64,000 bases of DNA from Desertimonas sp963733085 (GCA_963733085.1 CAVTBY010000005.1:186001-250000), one strand, 5' to 3'; shown: positions 43,285 through 52,607, numbered from the stretch's first letter. The notes: generated by a model not told the origin, from the sequence alone. Program-made: numbers and translations.

Positions 43285-44562
43285 TCAGGGAAAATCACTT
43301 CCGGCTGGTTGTCGGGGTAATCCCGGGCCGGGGATCACCGGTAGCTCGGACAGTCCGCGGAGCACGAGTCCGTCACCGTGACCCCACGACAACTCGTCAT
43401 CGGGGACTGCGAGTCGCAGCTGGGGGAAGCGGCGCAGGAGTGTGCCGAGGGCGAGGTGACCCTCGAGCCGGGCGAGGGGGGCGCCGAGGCAGTGATGAAT
43501 GCCGTGTCCGAAGGCGAGGTGGCGGGTGCCCGACCGATCGATGTCGAGCACCTCGGGATCGTCGTAGACACGCTCGTCGCGATTCGCCGCCGCCAGGCTG
43601 ATGATGACCTGGGCTCCTGCCGGGATCGTCACGCCGCCCAGCTCGACGGGTTCGGCAGCGTACCGAAACGTCGAGTGCGGGACCGGCGCGTCGAATCGCA
43701 AGAACTCCTCCAACGCCGTCGACAGGCGATCCGGATCGTCGCGCAGCGACGCCAGCTGGCTTCGGGTTGCGGCACAGGGCGACGACGCTGTTGCCGATGA
43801 AGCTTGCCGTCGTGTCGTGGCCGGCGACGATCAGCTGGAAGATCGTCGAGAGCAACTCCTGAGTGTCGAGGCGCTCGTCACCGTCACGAGCGGCGATCAA
43901 GGCACTGACGAGGTCGTCTCCGGGTGATCGCCCCTTCACTTCGACGAGGTGCTTCAACAAGGCCACGACGGAGTCGGAGGCCACCTTCGCATCGGCGTAC
44001 TGCTCTGGGGTCGAGGTCGGGACGAGCATCCCCGGTGAGGCCGGATCCGAGCGCGCCTCGTTCCGACTCGGGTACACCGAGCAGTTCGCAGATGACGGTG
44101 AACGGCAGCGGGAACGCGAACCGGGACACGAGATCGACCCGACTGTCGGCGCCGTCGGCAGCGATGCCGTCCAGCAGAGTCGTCGATGATCGTCTGGATG
44201 CGTGGTCGGAGTCCCTCGATCCGCCGCGGCGAGAACGCCTTCGACACCAACCCGCGAAGCCGGGTGTGATCCGGTGGATCGACGGTGAGCATGTGCCGGG
44301 CGAATGCCGGCCCGGGCAGGCCCTCGGACACGACGCCGGCATTGGCGAGCATGGCGGCGTGCATGTCCTTGGAGAGTCGGGGGTCGTTGAGGGCGGCGCG
44401 TGCTTGTTCGTGATGGACGACGAGCCACGCCTCGTGGCCATCGAAGAGTGTCACCTGGTGGACGGCACCGCGCCGCCTGACGTCGGCGAACAGGGGGAAC
44501 GGATCGTCTCGATGGCGCGCTCCCCACGCCGTCAGCGCCGCAGATACCTCGTCCTCAACCAT
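43285..44562 (-). pseudogene. Cytochrome P450, three frameshifts
   Basis: Segments in three frames make one P450 of about 400 residues: N-terminus (RHRDDPFPLFADVRRRGAVH, HTRLRGLVSKAFSPRRIE), then LVSRFAFPLPFTVICELLGV, then the I-helix region (LIVAGHDTTASFIGN) and lastly LRFDAPVPHSTFRYA with the heme loop FGHGIHHCLGAPLARLEG. The oxygen-activation Thr pair and the heme Cys are intact. As written the gene is not translatable. ATG 44562 is the start. Confidence 0.85.
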
Positions 44563-44603
44563 CGATCGAGCATTCTCACACCTCCGGGCATCGACGACCC
44601 CGC

Positions 44604-44651
44604 ATTCTCATGCCACTTCTGTCGCGCACCGGACGAGAGTGGCATGAGAAT
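44604..44651. repeat. Long palindrome upstream of the P450 gene
   Basis: ATTCTCATGCCACT (44604-44617) pairs perfectly with AGTGGCATGAGAAT (44638-44651) around 20 bases. It is in the gap between the P450 start and the end of gene 44677 on the same strand. I see no second copy in the window. Confidence 0.6.
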
Positions 44652-44676
44652 CGTTCGGACGACCGCGGCGGGGCGG

Positions 44677-45027
44677 TCACGCCGAGGTCTGGTCGAGGCG
44701 TTGCAGCAGGTCGTGGGCAGCGAGCTCGACCGATTTGTGTCGCCATTCCGAAGCCCGGTACACGCAGGCAATCAGCCCGGTTCGGTGGACACGACGGAAG
44801 TCGCCATAGACGAAGGCGTAGCGGGCCTTCGTCCCGTCGGGCGCATCGTCGGTGAGGCCGAGATGCCAGGCGGCATAGTCCTCCCACGAGTGTGACTCGA
44901 GGAATTGGTTCTGTTCGTCAGCGCGTGGTTGGGCGTCACCCCAATCGCTGTCGAGCACGTATTGACGAGCGTCGATGAGCTGCCGAGCATGGGCGACGGC
45001 CGCCTCGTTGAGTGTGTATGACGCCAC
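44677..45027 (-). CDS. Conserved hypothetical protein
   Basis: The 116-residue protein (TLNEAAVAHARQLIDARQYV, WEDYAAWHLGLTDDAPDGTK, then ARYAFVYGDFRRVHRTGLIA and ACVYRASEWRHKSVELAAH) belongs to an actinobacterial family whose function I do not know; it is rich in Trp, Tyr and His. The only plausible start, GTG 45027, overlaps the end of a 48-nt palindrome, so the true start may have been altered by the repeat. Confidence 0.8.
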   Translation of the reverse strand: MASYTLNEAAVAHARQLIDARQYVLDSDWGDAQPRADEQNQFLESHSWEDYAAWHLGLTDDAPDGTKARYAFVYGDFRRVHRTGLIACVYRASEWRHKSVELAAHDLLQRLDQTSA

Positions 45028-45073
45028 CGATGGGTGTTTACCTGACTATTCGGTCTCCTAAACACCCATCGGT
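45026..45073. repeat. 48-nt palindromic repeat, copy 6 (degenerate; supplies a stop and a start codon)
   Basis: Outer arms ACCGATGGGTGTTTA and TAAACACCCATCGGT are intact; the inner stem is mismatched (CCTGAC against GTCTCC). On the minus strand it supplies the last codons and TAG of the adenylate cyclase gene, and two bases of the GTG start of the next gene. Confidence 0.85.
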
Positions 45074-46305
45074 TGACTACCGGCCTCCGAGTGCAACTCG
45101 ACGAGGTACCAGGTCTCCATCTCGCCCTTGCCCTTGACGTCGATCGTTCCCCGACGCGTGCACACGAATTCGTCCTTCAACAGCTCGTAGGTCGCCCGGG
45201 TGATCTGGATCTCGCCCGGCGTGCCGTGGGACTCCATCCGGCTCGCCGTGTTCACAGCGTCACCCCAGAGGTCGTAGAGGAATCGCTTCGTGCCGATCAC
45301 CCCGGCGACGACCGGCCCCGAGTTGATGCCGATGCGCAGCTCGAGTCCGGGCAACCCGGCGTGCGTCGCGACGCGGCCAGCTCCGTCGCGGATGTCGAGG
45401 GCAAGGCGTGCCGCCTTGGACGCGTGATCCGGGTCAGGATTCGGCACGCCCGCAGCCGCCATGTAGCAATCGCCAATCGTCTTGATCTTCTCCAGACCAT
45501 GGCGCTCCACCAGGGCGTCGAAGCGGGAGAACAGCCGGTCGAGGATGCCGACCATCTCGGCGGGCGGGAGGCGTTGGGCGAGCGGCGTGAAGTCGACGAC
45601 GTCGGCGAAGACGATCGAGGCGGCGGCGAAGTGGTCGGCGATCGGTTGGGCGGCGGCCTTCAGTCGCTCGGCGATGGCGCTCGGCAGGATGTTCAGGAGG
45701 AGGGCTTCGGACTTCTCCTGCTCGGCGCGCAGCGCCGTCAGCGCGACGTTGCGCTGGTGGGCGAAGGAGGCGAGGATCGTGAAGGCGATCGACGCGGTGC
45801 CGACGACGTTCAACGCCAGCATCGTGCTGATGAACCACACCGGAAGGTCGGCGTCCGAGAACAGCACCTCGCCGGCGAGGCCCGTGAGCAGGAAGATCAC
45901 CACGTACGCCACGAACCAGGCGACGGCCTGACGAACCTCGAGGAAGACGAGCGCTCCGAGCGGAGCCAGGATGCCCCACAGACCGACCCCTCCGGAGGGA
46001 AGGAAGCCGCCGACGAGCATCTGCCCGACGGTCGTCGTCAACAGGATGTCGAGGAGTTGCGTGACCAGGAACGGATGGAAGCGCCGAGTCCGGGCGAATA
46101 CCAGCAACGAGCCGAGCGAGACGGCGAAGTAGACGAACGGGACGACGCCCACCGCCGAGCCGAGGCTGAGGTAGAGGCTGCCCCATACCACCGAGACGGG
46201 CAGGATGAGGACGGCGAGCACGACGAGGAGCGCCTTCTTCTGGCGAAGTTCCTCGTCGTCCCGGGCGTCGGCGCCGATCTGCGCCAGCATCGCCGTCGCC
46301 TTCAC
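45058..46305 (-). CDS. Membrane-bound class III adenylate/guanylate cyclase
   Basis: The 415-residue protein has a six-helix membrane part (about residues 25-185), a linker HQRNVALTALRAEQEKSEA and LLLNILPSAIAERLKAA typical of receptor-type cyclases, then a class III catalytic domain with metal-site ASIVFADVVDFTPLAQ, KTIGDCYMAAAG, LRIGINSGPVVAGVIG and the transition-state region LWGDAVNTASRME. It probably makes cAMP from ATP. The last residues SQPMGV and the stop are encoded in the 48-nt palindrome. Start GTG 46305. Confidence 0.9.
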   Translation of the reverse strand: MKATAMLAQIGADARDDEELRQKKALLVVLAVLILPVSVVWGSLYLSLGSAVGVVPFVYFAVSLGSLLVFARTRRFHPFLVTQLLDILLTTTVGQMLVGGFLPSGGVGLWGILAPLGALVFLEVRQAVAWFVAYVVIFLLTGLAGEVLFSDADLPVWFISTMLALNVVGTASIAFTILASFAHQRNVALTALRAEQEKSEALLLNILPSAIAERLKAAAQPIADHFAAASIVFADVVDFTPLAQRLPPAEMVGILDRLFSRFDALVERHGLEKIKTIGDCYMAAAGVPNPDPDHASKAARLALDIRDGAGRVATHAGLPGLELRIGINSGPVVAGVIGTKRFLYDLWGDAVNTASRMESHGTPGEIQITRATYELLKDEFVCTRRGTIDVKGKGEMETWYLVELHSEAGSQPMGV

Positions 46306-46347
46306 CCGCGCATCTTCACCCGTTCGGCCGGACCCGGCAAGCGACCC

Positions 46348-47474
46348 CTATCGGACGATGGCGAAGAAGCGTGTCAGCTCGTCGACGAACAGTTCCGGCA
46401 CTTCCAGGGCCGGAAAGTGGCCGCCGCGTTCGGGCTCGTTCCAGTAGCGGATGTCGTGGAAGCGCTGCTCGGCCCAGCGTCGCGACGGGCGTTGGAGCTC
46501 GTAGGGAAACACGGTGCACCCGGCGGGCGTGTCGACGTGGTCGCCTGGTTCGAGCGGACCTTCGAGCCAGCGGGTGACGTCGTGGAGGCTCTCCCAGTAC
46601 AGCCGGGCACTCGAAGCGGCGGTGCGCGGCAGCCAGTAGAACATCAGGTTGTCGAGGATCGCGTCGGCCGCCAGTTCGCAGCGTGGATCCGTCCAGCTCA
46701 TCAGCTTCTCGCCGATCCAGGCGGCGAGACCGACCGGCGAGTCGGTCAGGGCGTAGCCGATCGTCTGTGGGCGTGTGCGCTGCATCGTCGAGTAGCCCGA
46801 TTCGCTGTCCGGCGCCGCGGCGATGGCGTCGAGCGCGTGTCGCTCGGAGTCGGTGAGCTCGCCGAGCGTGGCCGGATCGGGTGGGGCGAGCGGCGGCATG
46901 AGGTGGATGCCGACGACGTGCTCCGGGTCGAGCTGCCCGAGCGTCGCGCTCACGCTCGTGCCCCAGTCGCTGCCCTGGGCGCCGTAGCGGTCGTAGCCGA
47001 GACGAGCCATCAGCGTCGCCCAGGCGCGGGCAATACGCTCGACACCCCAACCCGTGACGGTCGGCTTGTCGCTCCATCCGTAGCCCGGCAACGACGGCAC
47101 GACGCAGTGGAACCCGGCGTCGTTGAGCCGACCGATCACTTCGCGGAACTCGATGATCGAGCCGGGCCAGCCGTGCGTGAGCACGAGCGGAGAGAGCGGC
47201 GCGGGTCACTCGAACGAGCGTGCACGAAGTGGATGCCGAGACCGTCGATGGTCGTGCGGAAGTGACCGACGGCGTTGAGCCACTCCTCGGCCAGCCGCCA
47301 GTCGTGGCTCTCCGCCCAGTACGTGCACAGTGTCTGCAGTCTGTCGAGGGCGATCCCTTGCGTCGGATCGGTCGCCGGTTCCGGCCAACGCGTCGCCTGC
47401 AACCGCGCCCGAAGATCGGCGAGCTCGTCGCCGTGGACTTCGAGGTGGAATGGCTCGATCTCGTCGCTCGGCAT
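46348..47474 (-). pseudogene. Epoxide hydrolase, one frameshift
   Basis: The first frame encodes the EHN domain (EPFHLEVHGDELADLRARL, YWAESHDWRLAEEWLNAVG). Near 47200, at a CCC run, the frame changes to the alpha/beta-hydrolase core: LVLTHGWPGSIIEFREVI, VVPSLPGYGWSDKP, nucleophile region GAQGSDWGTSVSA, and late FPYELQRPSRRWAEQ with RGGHFPALEVPE. Repaired length is about 380 residues, standard for microsomal-type epoxide hydrolases. Start ATG 47474. Confidence 0.85.
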
Positions 47475-47516
47475 GCGGTCACGTCCTGGCGCTCAAGCCG
47501 CGAACGTGGCGACGCG

Positions 47517-47553
47517 ATGAGCGACGCCAGGCATATGGCCCGTCATCGCTCAC
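47517..47553. repeat. GATGAGCGATGAC palindrome, copy 3 (degenerate)
   Basis: TGAGCGA at the left pairs with TCGCTCA at the right, with several mismatches towards the ATATGG centre. It lies between divergent epoxide-hydrolase and esterase genes, unlike copy 2. Confidence 0.6.
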
Positions 47554-47617
47554 GCACGGGTAACGCTCGGGTAACGCCAGTCGGGGACGGTGGCGGAACT
47601 TTCCCGAGGAGCCCACG

Positions 47618-48523
47618 ATGCCCGTTCTCACCGACCAGCTGATCGTCCAGGGTGGCGATCGCACGTACCACGTTCACGTCCCGGCCAATCCGACCCAGGC
47701 GACGGTGCCGGCGATCGTCGTGTTCCACGGCGGCGGCCAGGACGCGGCGACGATTGCTCGGCGCTGGGGGCTCGAACCCGGCAATCCCGTACCGGCCAAC
47801 GTCGCCGACTACCTGCTCGTGTTCCCGGAGGCCGATCCACGGCTGTCCGGCGAGTGGGTCCACTTCCAGAAGTCCGACAGCTCGTTCCCGACGTACGACC
47901 TCGAGTTCGTCGACCTGCTCGTGCAGGAGCTGACGACACGGCTGTACGCGACCGGCTCGGCGGTGGTTCCCGACGTGTCCGCCGACCCGCATTGATCTAT
48001 GCCGCCGGGTTCTCCAACGGTGGCGGCATGGTGTGGCAGCTGATCAACTCGGACCGCGTCGGCTCTGTTCCGTGGATTCGCCGCCGTCGGGATGGCGCTC
48101 AACCCGGAGAAGGCCCAGCGCTACCGCCGTCAGCTCGCCGCGTCCGGCGACCAACCCGCCGCCGTACCCGTCGCCTACGTGCACGGCACCGGCGACCACA
48201 CGTTCCGGCCCCCGGCGACGCTGCAGGAGGTTTCGATCGACACGACCCAGCCCGCCTTCACGGTGCGCGAGATGCTCACCCGCAACGGGGTCCCGCCGAA
48301 CGCGCCCGCCGCCACGACGACGTTGATTCCGGGCAGCACCAACCTCACCGAGGTTGTCGCCCAGCTCTATCTGGGCGCCGAGGCGTTCTACTGCGCAACA
48401 GTGATCAACGGCGGTCACAACTGGCCGACACCGACCACCGTCGGCAACCCGCCGGTGGCATCTCACTTCGATGCGACCGCCGCGATCCTCGACTTCTGGC
48501 ACGCTCACGCCTCCCTCCCGTGA
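47618..48523 (+). pseudogene. PHB-depolymerase-like esterase, two frameshifts
   Basis: The gene starts at ATG 47618 after GAGGAG. The first frame has TVPAIVVFHGGGQDAATIAR and runs to SADP; near 47990 it shifts to LIYAAGFSNGGGMVWQLINSD, which carries the GFSNG nucleophile, and near 48065 shifts again to LFRGFAAVGMALNPEK, VPVAYVHGTGDHTF and INGGHNWPTPTT with the catalytic His. It is an LpqC/PhaZ-type esterase of about 300 residues. As written the catalytic triad is split over three frames. Confidence 0.83.
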
Positions 48524-48539
48524 GTGCGCCCCCCGGACC

Positions 48540-48601
48540 GATCTGGGCGGCCTCCGCGTCACTTTCCCCGGTTCGGGTCCCCGCTGTGAGCCGCCCAGAT
48601 C
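48540..48601. repeat. GATCTGGGCGGC palindrome, copy 1
   Basis: GATCTGGGCGGC (48540-48551) pairs perfectly with GCCGCCCAGATC (48590-48601); the centre includes CCCCGGTTCGGG. It follows the esterase gene. A related copy is at 62362. Confidence 0.8.
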
Positions 48602-48643
48602 CTGTGGTGATGGCAGACCGGTGGCAAAGGGGCGATCGTCGAG

Positions 48644-49285
48644 TTGGATCTCTCGCGCCATCATGTCGTGGTGAGCGATCTCGATGCCTGGGACCGGCGA
48701 ACTGGCGAGTTGCTCGAGGAGGCATACCTCAGTGCCGGTGCCGGCCCGATGGGTGCTGGTTCCCGCCGCTCTTCAGTGGGAGATTGGCGTGCCAAACGTC
48801 AGCATCTCGCGATCCCCATGGATCGTGACGGAAGCTGGCTCGACGTTGGCTGCGCCAACGGCTACCTGCTATCCACCTTGCCGACGTGGTGCGCGGAACG
48901 TGGCGTGAGAATCGAGGCGCATGGGCTCGAACTGTTGCCCAGAGTCGCCGACCTGGCCCGCGACCTGCATCCCGAGCTAACTGACCGCATCTGGACCGGT
49001 TCGGTGATGCGTTGGTCACCCCCGCGACGATTCACCTACGTCACCGCCCTGGAGGACCAGGCGCCCCCGAACCGGCTCGCTGACCTCGTCGAGCGGTTGC
49101 TTGGCACCTTCCTCGAACCCGGAGGACGCCTGATCGTGAGCGCGTACGCCAATCAGGACGAGTCGCCGCGGGACCTGTTCAGCGACCTCATCGCATGTGG
49201 CCACCAACCCACAGGCCGGATCTTCATCGAGCGCCCAGGCCGCGGCCCACTGATCACCGCCTGGCTAGACCGTAAGCCAACTTGA
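48644..49285 (+). CDS. Class I SAM-dependent methyltransferase
   Basis: The 213-residue protein has LDVGCANGYLLSTLPTW as motif I, EAHGLELLPRVADLAR, FTYVTALEDQAPPNRLADLV and FLEPGGRLIVSAYANQDE. TTG 48644 is the likely start. It is intact and precedes the NYN gene by ten bases, so the two are probably co-transcribed. Substrate unknown. Confidence 0.82.
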   Translation: MDLSRHHVVVSDLDAWDRRTGELLEEAYLSAGAGPMGAGSRRSSVGDWRAKRQHLAIPMDRDGSWLDVGCANGYLLSTLPTWCAERGVRIEAHGLELLPRVADLARDLHPELTDRIWTGSVMRWSPPRRFTYVTALEDQAPPNRLADLVERLLGTFLEPGGRLIVSAYANQDESPRDLFSDLIACGHQPTGRIFIERPGRGPLITAWLDRKPT

Positions 49286-49295
49286 GTTCGGTCTG

Positions 49296-49676
49296 ATGTG
49301 CGACGTTTCGAGCATCTTCGTGATCGACGGCAACAACGTGATCGGCGCGGTGGCCGACGGTTGGTGGCGCGATCGGCCAGCGGCCGTTCGGCGGCTGCTC
49401 GGTCGGCTGCAGTGCCTGGGTGAATCGGCCACGCTCGTGCTCGACATGGCACAGCCGGACCTGGCGGAGGGTGACCACGATGGCATCAGGGTGCGCTACG
49501 CGACTCGGCGTGGTCGCGACGCGGCTGATGACCTGATCCGTGAGATCGTGGCCGAAGCTCCGAACGTGACGGTCGTGACCTCAGACCGTGCACTGCGCCG
49601 CGACGTCGAGGACGCCGGTGCCACCGTCATCGGTGCTGGCACGTTTCTCGCCCACCTCGACGCCGCCGGCTGCTAA
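49296..49676 (+). CDS. NYN-domain (YacP-like) nuclease
   Basis: The 126-residue protein fits a minimal PIN/NYN fold: FVIDGNNVIGAVADGW with the first Asp, ATLVLDMAQPD, RRGRDAADDLIREIV and VTVVTSDRALRRDVEDAGA with the last Asp. Such proteins are small RNases (YacP/Rae1-like). It is likely co-transcribed with the methyltransferase. An AACTGTGAGC palindrome follows. Confidence 0.85.
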   Translation: MCDVSSIFVIDGNNVIGAVADGWWRDRPAAVRRLLGRLQCLGESATLVLDMAQPDLAEGDHDGIRVRYATRRGRDAADDLIREIVAEAPNVTVVTSDRALRRDVEDAGATVIGAGTFLAHLDAAGC

Positions 49677-49710
49677 TCGCGCCCCCGTTCGGCCGTCAGC
49701 CGGCATGGAG

Positions 49711-49756
49711 AACTGTGAGCTGTCGATGCCGAAATCGGCATTGAGAGCTCACAGTT
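49711..49756. repeat. AACTGTGAGC palindrome, copy 3
   Basis: The 46-base element has near-perfect arms (AACTGTGAGCT and AGCTCACAGTT) and a GCCGAAATCGGC centre. It lies between the convergent NYN and MmcQ/YjbR genes. Confidence 0.85.
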
Positions 49757-49787
49757 CGGCGGCGACGCCAGTCGCGGCGGGTAGAAC

Positions 49788-50165
49788 TCACGCCGGCCTG
49801 TCCACCAACTTGGCCAACCGCGCCGGCGCTTGGACGCAGTACGAGTCGGTCAACAGCTCGGCCAACTCTGACCAATCGGTGTCGTCGTCGAGGACCAGCC
49901 CGACGACATTTCCGCCCCAGCTCGCCTTGAAGTACGGCCGACCGAGGTGCTCGAACGCCATCACCTCGTCCGGCTCAGCGCGGAAGGTGATCCGGAACAG
50001 CCCATCCTCGCCGCCGAAGACGTGAGCGATCGTGGCCTGACCCACCCGCCACCGGACGCCGACCCAGGCATCCTCCTCGACGCACTCGGGCAAGCGATCG
50101 GCGAGCAGGGCCCGGAGCCGTCGCACCCACGGTTCAGGAACGTCGGGTCGCTCCGGCACTGCCAA
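49788..50165 (-). CDS. MmcQ/YjbR-family protein
   Basis: The 125-residue protein matches the MmcQ/YjbR family (LRALLADRLPECVEEDAWVG, RWRVGQATIAHVFGGEDG, ITFRAEPDEVMAFEHLG, YFKASWGGNVVGLVLDD). The fold is a CyaY-like, possibly DNA-binding, small domain of this length. Intact; no coupled neighbour. Confidence 0.88.
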   Translation of the reverse strand: MAVPERPDVPEPWVRRLRALLADRLPECVEEDAWVGVRWRVGQATIAHVFGGEDGLFRITFRAEPDEVMAFEHLGRPYFKASWGGNVVGLVLDDDTDWSELAELLTDSYCVQAPARLAKLVDRPA

Positions 50166-50220
50166 AGTCTTTCATGGCGCCCTGTTGCCTTCGCCGGTCG
50201 TTTGTTGAGGGGGATAGCCG

Positions 50221-50367
50221 TCAGTCCACCGTTGGCACGCTCACCTCGCGGATCGGGTCGCCGCCGTCGATGAACAGGCGGCCGCCCGGAACGAGCGCTT
50301 GGCCGAGCCGCAGAAGGGCGAGCGATCCCGCCTGCGGATGACGCCCGTCAAAAGCGCCGACGCGCAC
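50221..50367 (-). pseudogene. Short methyltransferase-like C-terminal remnant
   Basis: A 48-codon frame (GTG 50367) reads FDGRHPQAGSLALLRLGQAL, then VPGGRLFIDGGDPIREVSVP and VD. The ALVPGGRLFI part looks like motif III of a class I methyltransferase, preceded in frame by a stop. It is probably the remaining 3' end of a lost gene. A tiny intact gene is less likely. Confidence 0.4.
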
Positions 50368-50407
50368 GGCATGTCACCGTAGAGCGGAGAACTCCGGGAC
50401 CTTCGAC

Positions 50408-50455
50408 ACCGATGGGTGTTTTCATGACCGTTCCGTCATGAAAACACCCATCGGT
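50408..50455. repeat. 48-nt palindromic repeat, copy 7 (type B, perfect)
   Basis: Outer stem ACCGATGGGTGTTT with the inner stem TCATGAC and loop CGTTCC, all exactly complementary. It follows the M15 peptidase gene, whose stop is at 50468 on the minus strand. Confidence 0.92.
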
Positions 50456-50467
50456 CGCTCCGCCGGA

Positions 50468-51893
50468 TCAGACGCAGAGCGCAGTCGAGAACTCCTGGTG
50501 GCCGCGCCCGGGCTGGCACCGCTGCGACCACGATCCCTCGGCGAGCCGGATGGCGTCGTTGCCGAAGTCCTCGAACCGCAGGACGTAGCGGACCGCCGCG
50601 ATCGAGTCGTCGGCGATGTTGTCGATCGTGACCGTGACCGTTGCGTTGGCGGCTCCGATGGGATCGACGACAACGTTCACCGTCTCGCCCTCCTGGCCAG
50701 GCCGGTCGAGATGGAGTAGCACTCGCGCCGCGTCGCATGGTGAGCGGTTGACCGGCACCGCTGCGGGTCGCGAGAAAGTCGTTGAACGGGGCGACGTTGA
50801 CTGCGCCGGTCGTGGTGTCGACGAGGGTGTTGATGTCGCCGGACCACCCGGAGCTACTCGGCACCTGAGGCGAGCACTCGCGGAGGTTGGTCGCGCCGAC
50901 CGGTTCCCACGGCTCGACACTTCCGTCGCCGTCTGCGTCGGTGCCGCCCGACGAGCCCTCGAGCAACGCCGGCCAGGTCCGCGGACCGACCAGCCCGTCG
51001 GCGGTGAGCCCGTGATCGGACTGGAAGGTGCGGACCGCCGCCAACGTCAGCGGCCCGAAGTAGCCATCGACCTCGACGTCGTAGCCGTGTCCAACGAGCC
51101 GTCGCTGGACGTTCTCGACGGCCAGCCCGCGCTGGCACATCCGCACTGGGTATCGGCCCGGATTCTCCGTGTACGCCGTGCACCGCCGCGCCGCCGTCGG
51201 ACCCTGATCGGGATCTTCGACCTCGAAGTGTTGGTAGTCCTTGAGGCGTGTCCAGTCGCCTCCCCAGACGAACCCGATTGCCGCGAATGCCTCGGTGACC
51301 ACGTCGCCGTCGACGATCACCCCGGGGCGGGAGCTGGAGCGGTCGACGAACGGCCGGCCCGCCTCGGGCAGCACGGTGTCGCCCCTGACGTACGGGTTCT
51401 CGACGGGATTGATGTCGATCGCTTTGCCCCACGAATGGACCGAGAACGCGCCTCCGCCGGTGATCGGACGGCAATTGAACGCGGACGTGTTGTCGGCCGC
51501 CATCGATGCGTCGTCGTCGCCCCCGTAGTGCTCGATCCGCTCCATCCGTCGGATCGGATAGCCCACGTCGAACAACGTGGCGAACACCCCGACGACGTCG
51601 TCCGCGACGTCGGCATGGACGACCAGCTCACCGGCGTGGACCTGACCGTCGAATCCCCAGTGGTTCATCGTGATCAGTCGAAGATCGGAGATCGGTACCG
51701 GGCAGCCTGGCCGCCACGACACGGCTCGCATCTCGGCCGCCAGCGGTTCGCCGATCGGACCCACCGAAGCCTCGAACTGCGGCTCGGACGTCGGCGGCGC
51801 CGATTCCACGACGGAGGATGCTGACCCAACCGCGAGGGTCGCGACAACTCCGCAAGTAGCCGCCCATGATGTGAAGCGAGCCACCATCTTCAT
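50468..51893 (-). pseudogene. Secreted M15-type peptidase with peptidoglycan-binding domain, one frameshift
   Basis: The first frame has a signal peptide, an M15 peptidase domain (TSAFNCRPITGGGAFSVHSW, then GKAIDINPVENPYV, where the H-x6-D zinc site is visible, and DYQHFEVEDPDQG) and a peptidoglycan-binding domain (CQRGLAVENVQRRLVGHGY, then DGYFGPLTLAAVRTFQ). Near 50735 it shifts into a C-terminal beta domain (NVVVDPIGAANATVTVTIDN, YVLRFEDFGNDAIRLAEG) ending FSTALCV. It probably cleaves peptidoglycan stems. Start ATG 51893 follows AGGGAG. Confidence 0.83.
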
Positions 51894-51963
51894 CACACGC
51901 TCCCTTCGTCGAACCTAACGGCGTGATGCCCGAGAAAGCACGGTGCGTCCGGAACGATTCAAT

Positions 51964-52038
51964 TTGTCGGGACTTCGTGAGGTACAAGCATTCTGGGTGC
52001 CATTCCTTGCGGAAATCGCAACGATTGGCACCGAGAAG
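51964..52038. repeat. Nested-hairpin repeat, copy C
   Basis: TTGTCGGGACTTCG to TTGGCACCGAGAAG matches copies A and B, with the full GGTGCCA/TGGCACC stem. The downstream AGGAATGGC partner is missing here; the 3' flank instead runs into the start of gene 52089. Confidence 0.78.
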
Positions 52039-52088
52039 TTGTCGACTCAGGTGCGACGGGGCGGGGCGAGCAATGCACGATGTAGGAC

Positions 52089-52604
52089 ATGGCTGAACCG
52101 GGTCCCCGAATGCCAGATGGATCGCGGCGCGCCGCAGAGGACGTCGAGTTGCGCAAGGAGGCGTTCACGATGGCGCTCTACGTGGCGATCTGTCTGCTCG
52201 CAGCACTCGCCGCCGTGACCGAGTCGACCGCTGAGGACCACGTGTTCGAAATCGTCTGGGGCACGACCGTCGGCTTGGCGCTGGCGCATTGGCTCGCCTT
52301 CAGTGTTTCGGCCCGGCTCGTGGCCGCGGGACAGGTCCGACGTCATGACGCCCGGGCGGCAATGGCGCAACTCCTCGGTGCTGCGGCGGTCGCACTGCTC
52401 GCCACCGTGCCCGTCCTGATCTTCCCCGCTTCCGCTGAGCTCGACGTCGTCGAATTCGTTCTGGCGTTCTTCATCGCCTTCGTCGGCTACGCCGTGGCCC
52501 GGGGCAGTGGAGCCAAACGTGTGCGGGCGCTTGTCTACGGGGCGACGCTTCTCATCGTGGCCGGGTTCGTGGTCGGCGTGAAGATCGCACTCAGCGGCCA
52601 CTGA
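52089..52604 (+). CDS. Four-helix membrane protein of unknown function
   Basis: The 171-residue protein has a cytoplasmic basic start, then four membrane helices (MALYVAICLLAALAAVT, IVWGTTVGLALAHWLAF, LLGAAAVALLATVPVLIF and FVLAFFIAFVGYAVA) with a last partial helix LLIVAGFVVGVKIAL. No family is recognised. The gene begins just after nested-hairpin repeat copy C and ends four bases before a palindrome. Confidence 0.8.
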   Translation: MAEPGPRMPDGSRRAAEDVELRKEAFTMALYVAICLLAALAAVTESTAEDHVFEIVWGTTVGLALAHWLAFSVSARLVAAGQVRRHDARAAMAQLLGAAAVALLATVPVLIFPASAELDVVEFVLAFFIAFVGYAVARGSGAKRVRALVYGATLLIVAGFVVGVKIALSGH

Positions 52605-52607
52605 GCG

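Noticed and set aside
45073..47265. A 730-codon open frame on the plus strand
   Set aside because: It is antisense to the adenylate cyclase and epoxide hydrolase genes, both with complete motifs.
12738..50455. CRISPR array made by the recurring palindromes
   Set aside because: Copies are kilobases apart at gene junctions, with no short spacers and no cas genes.
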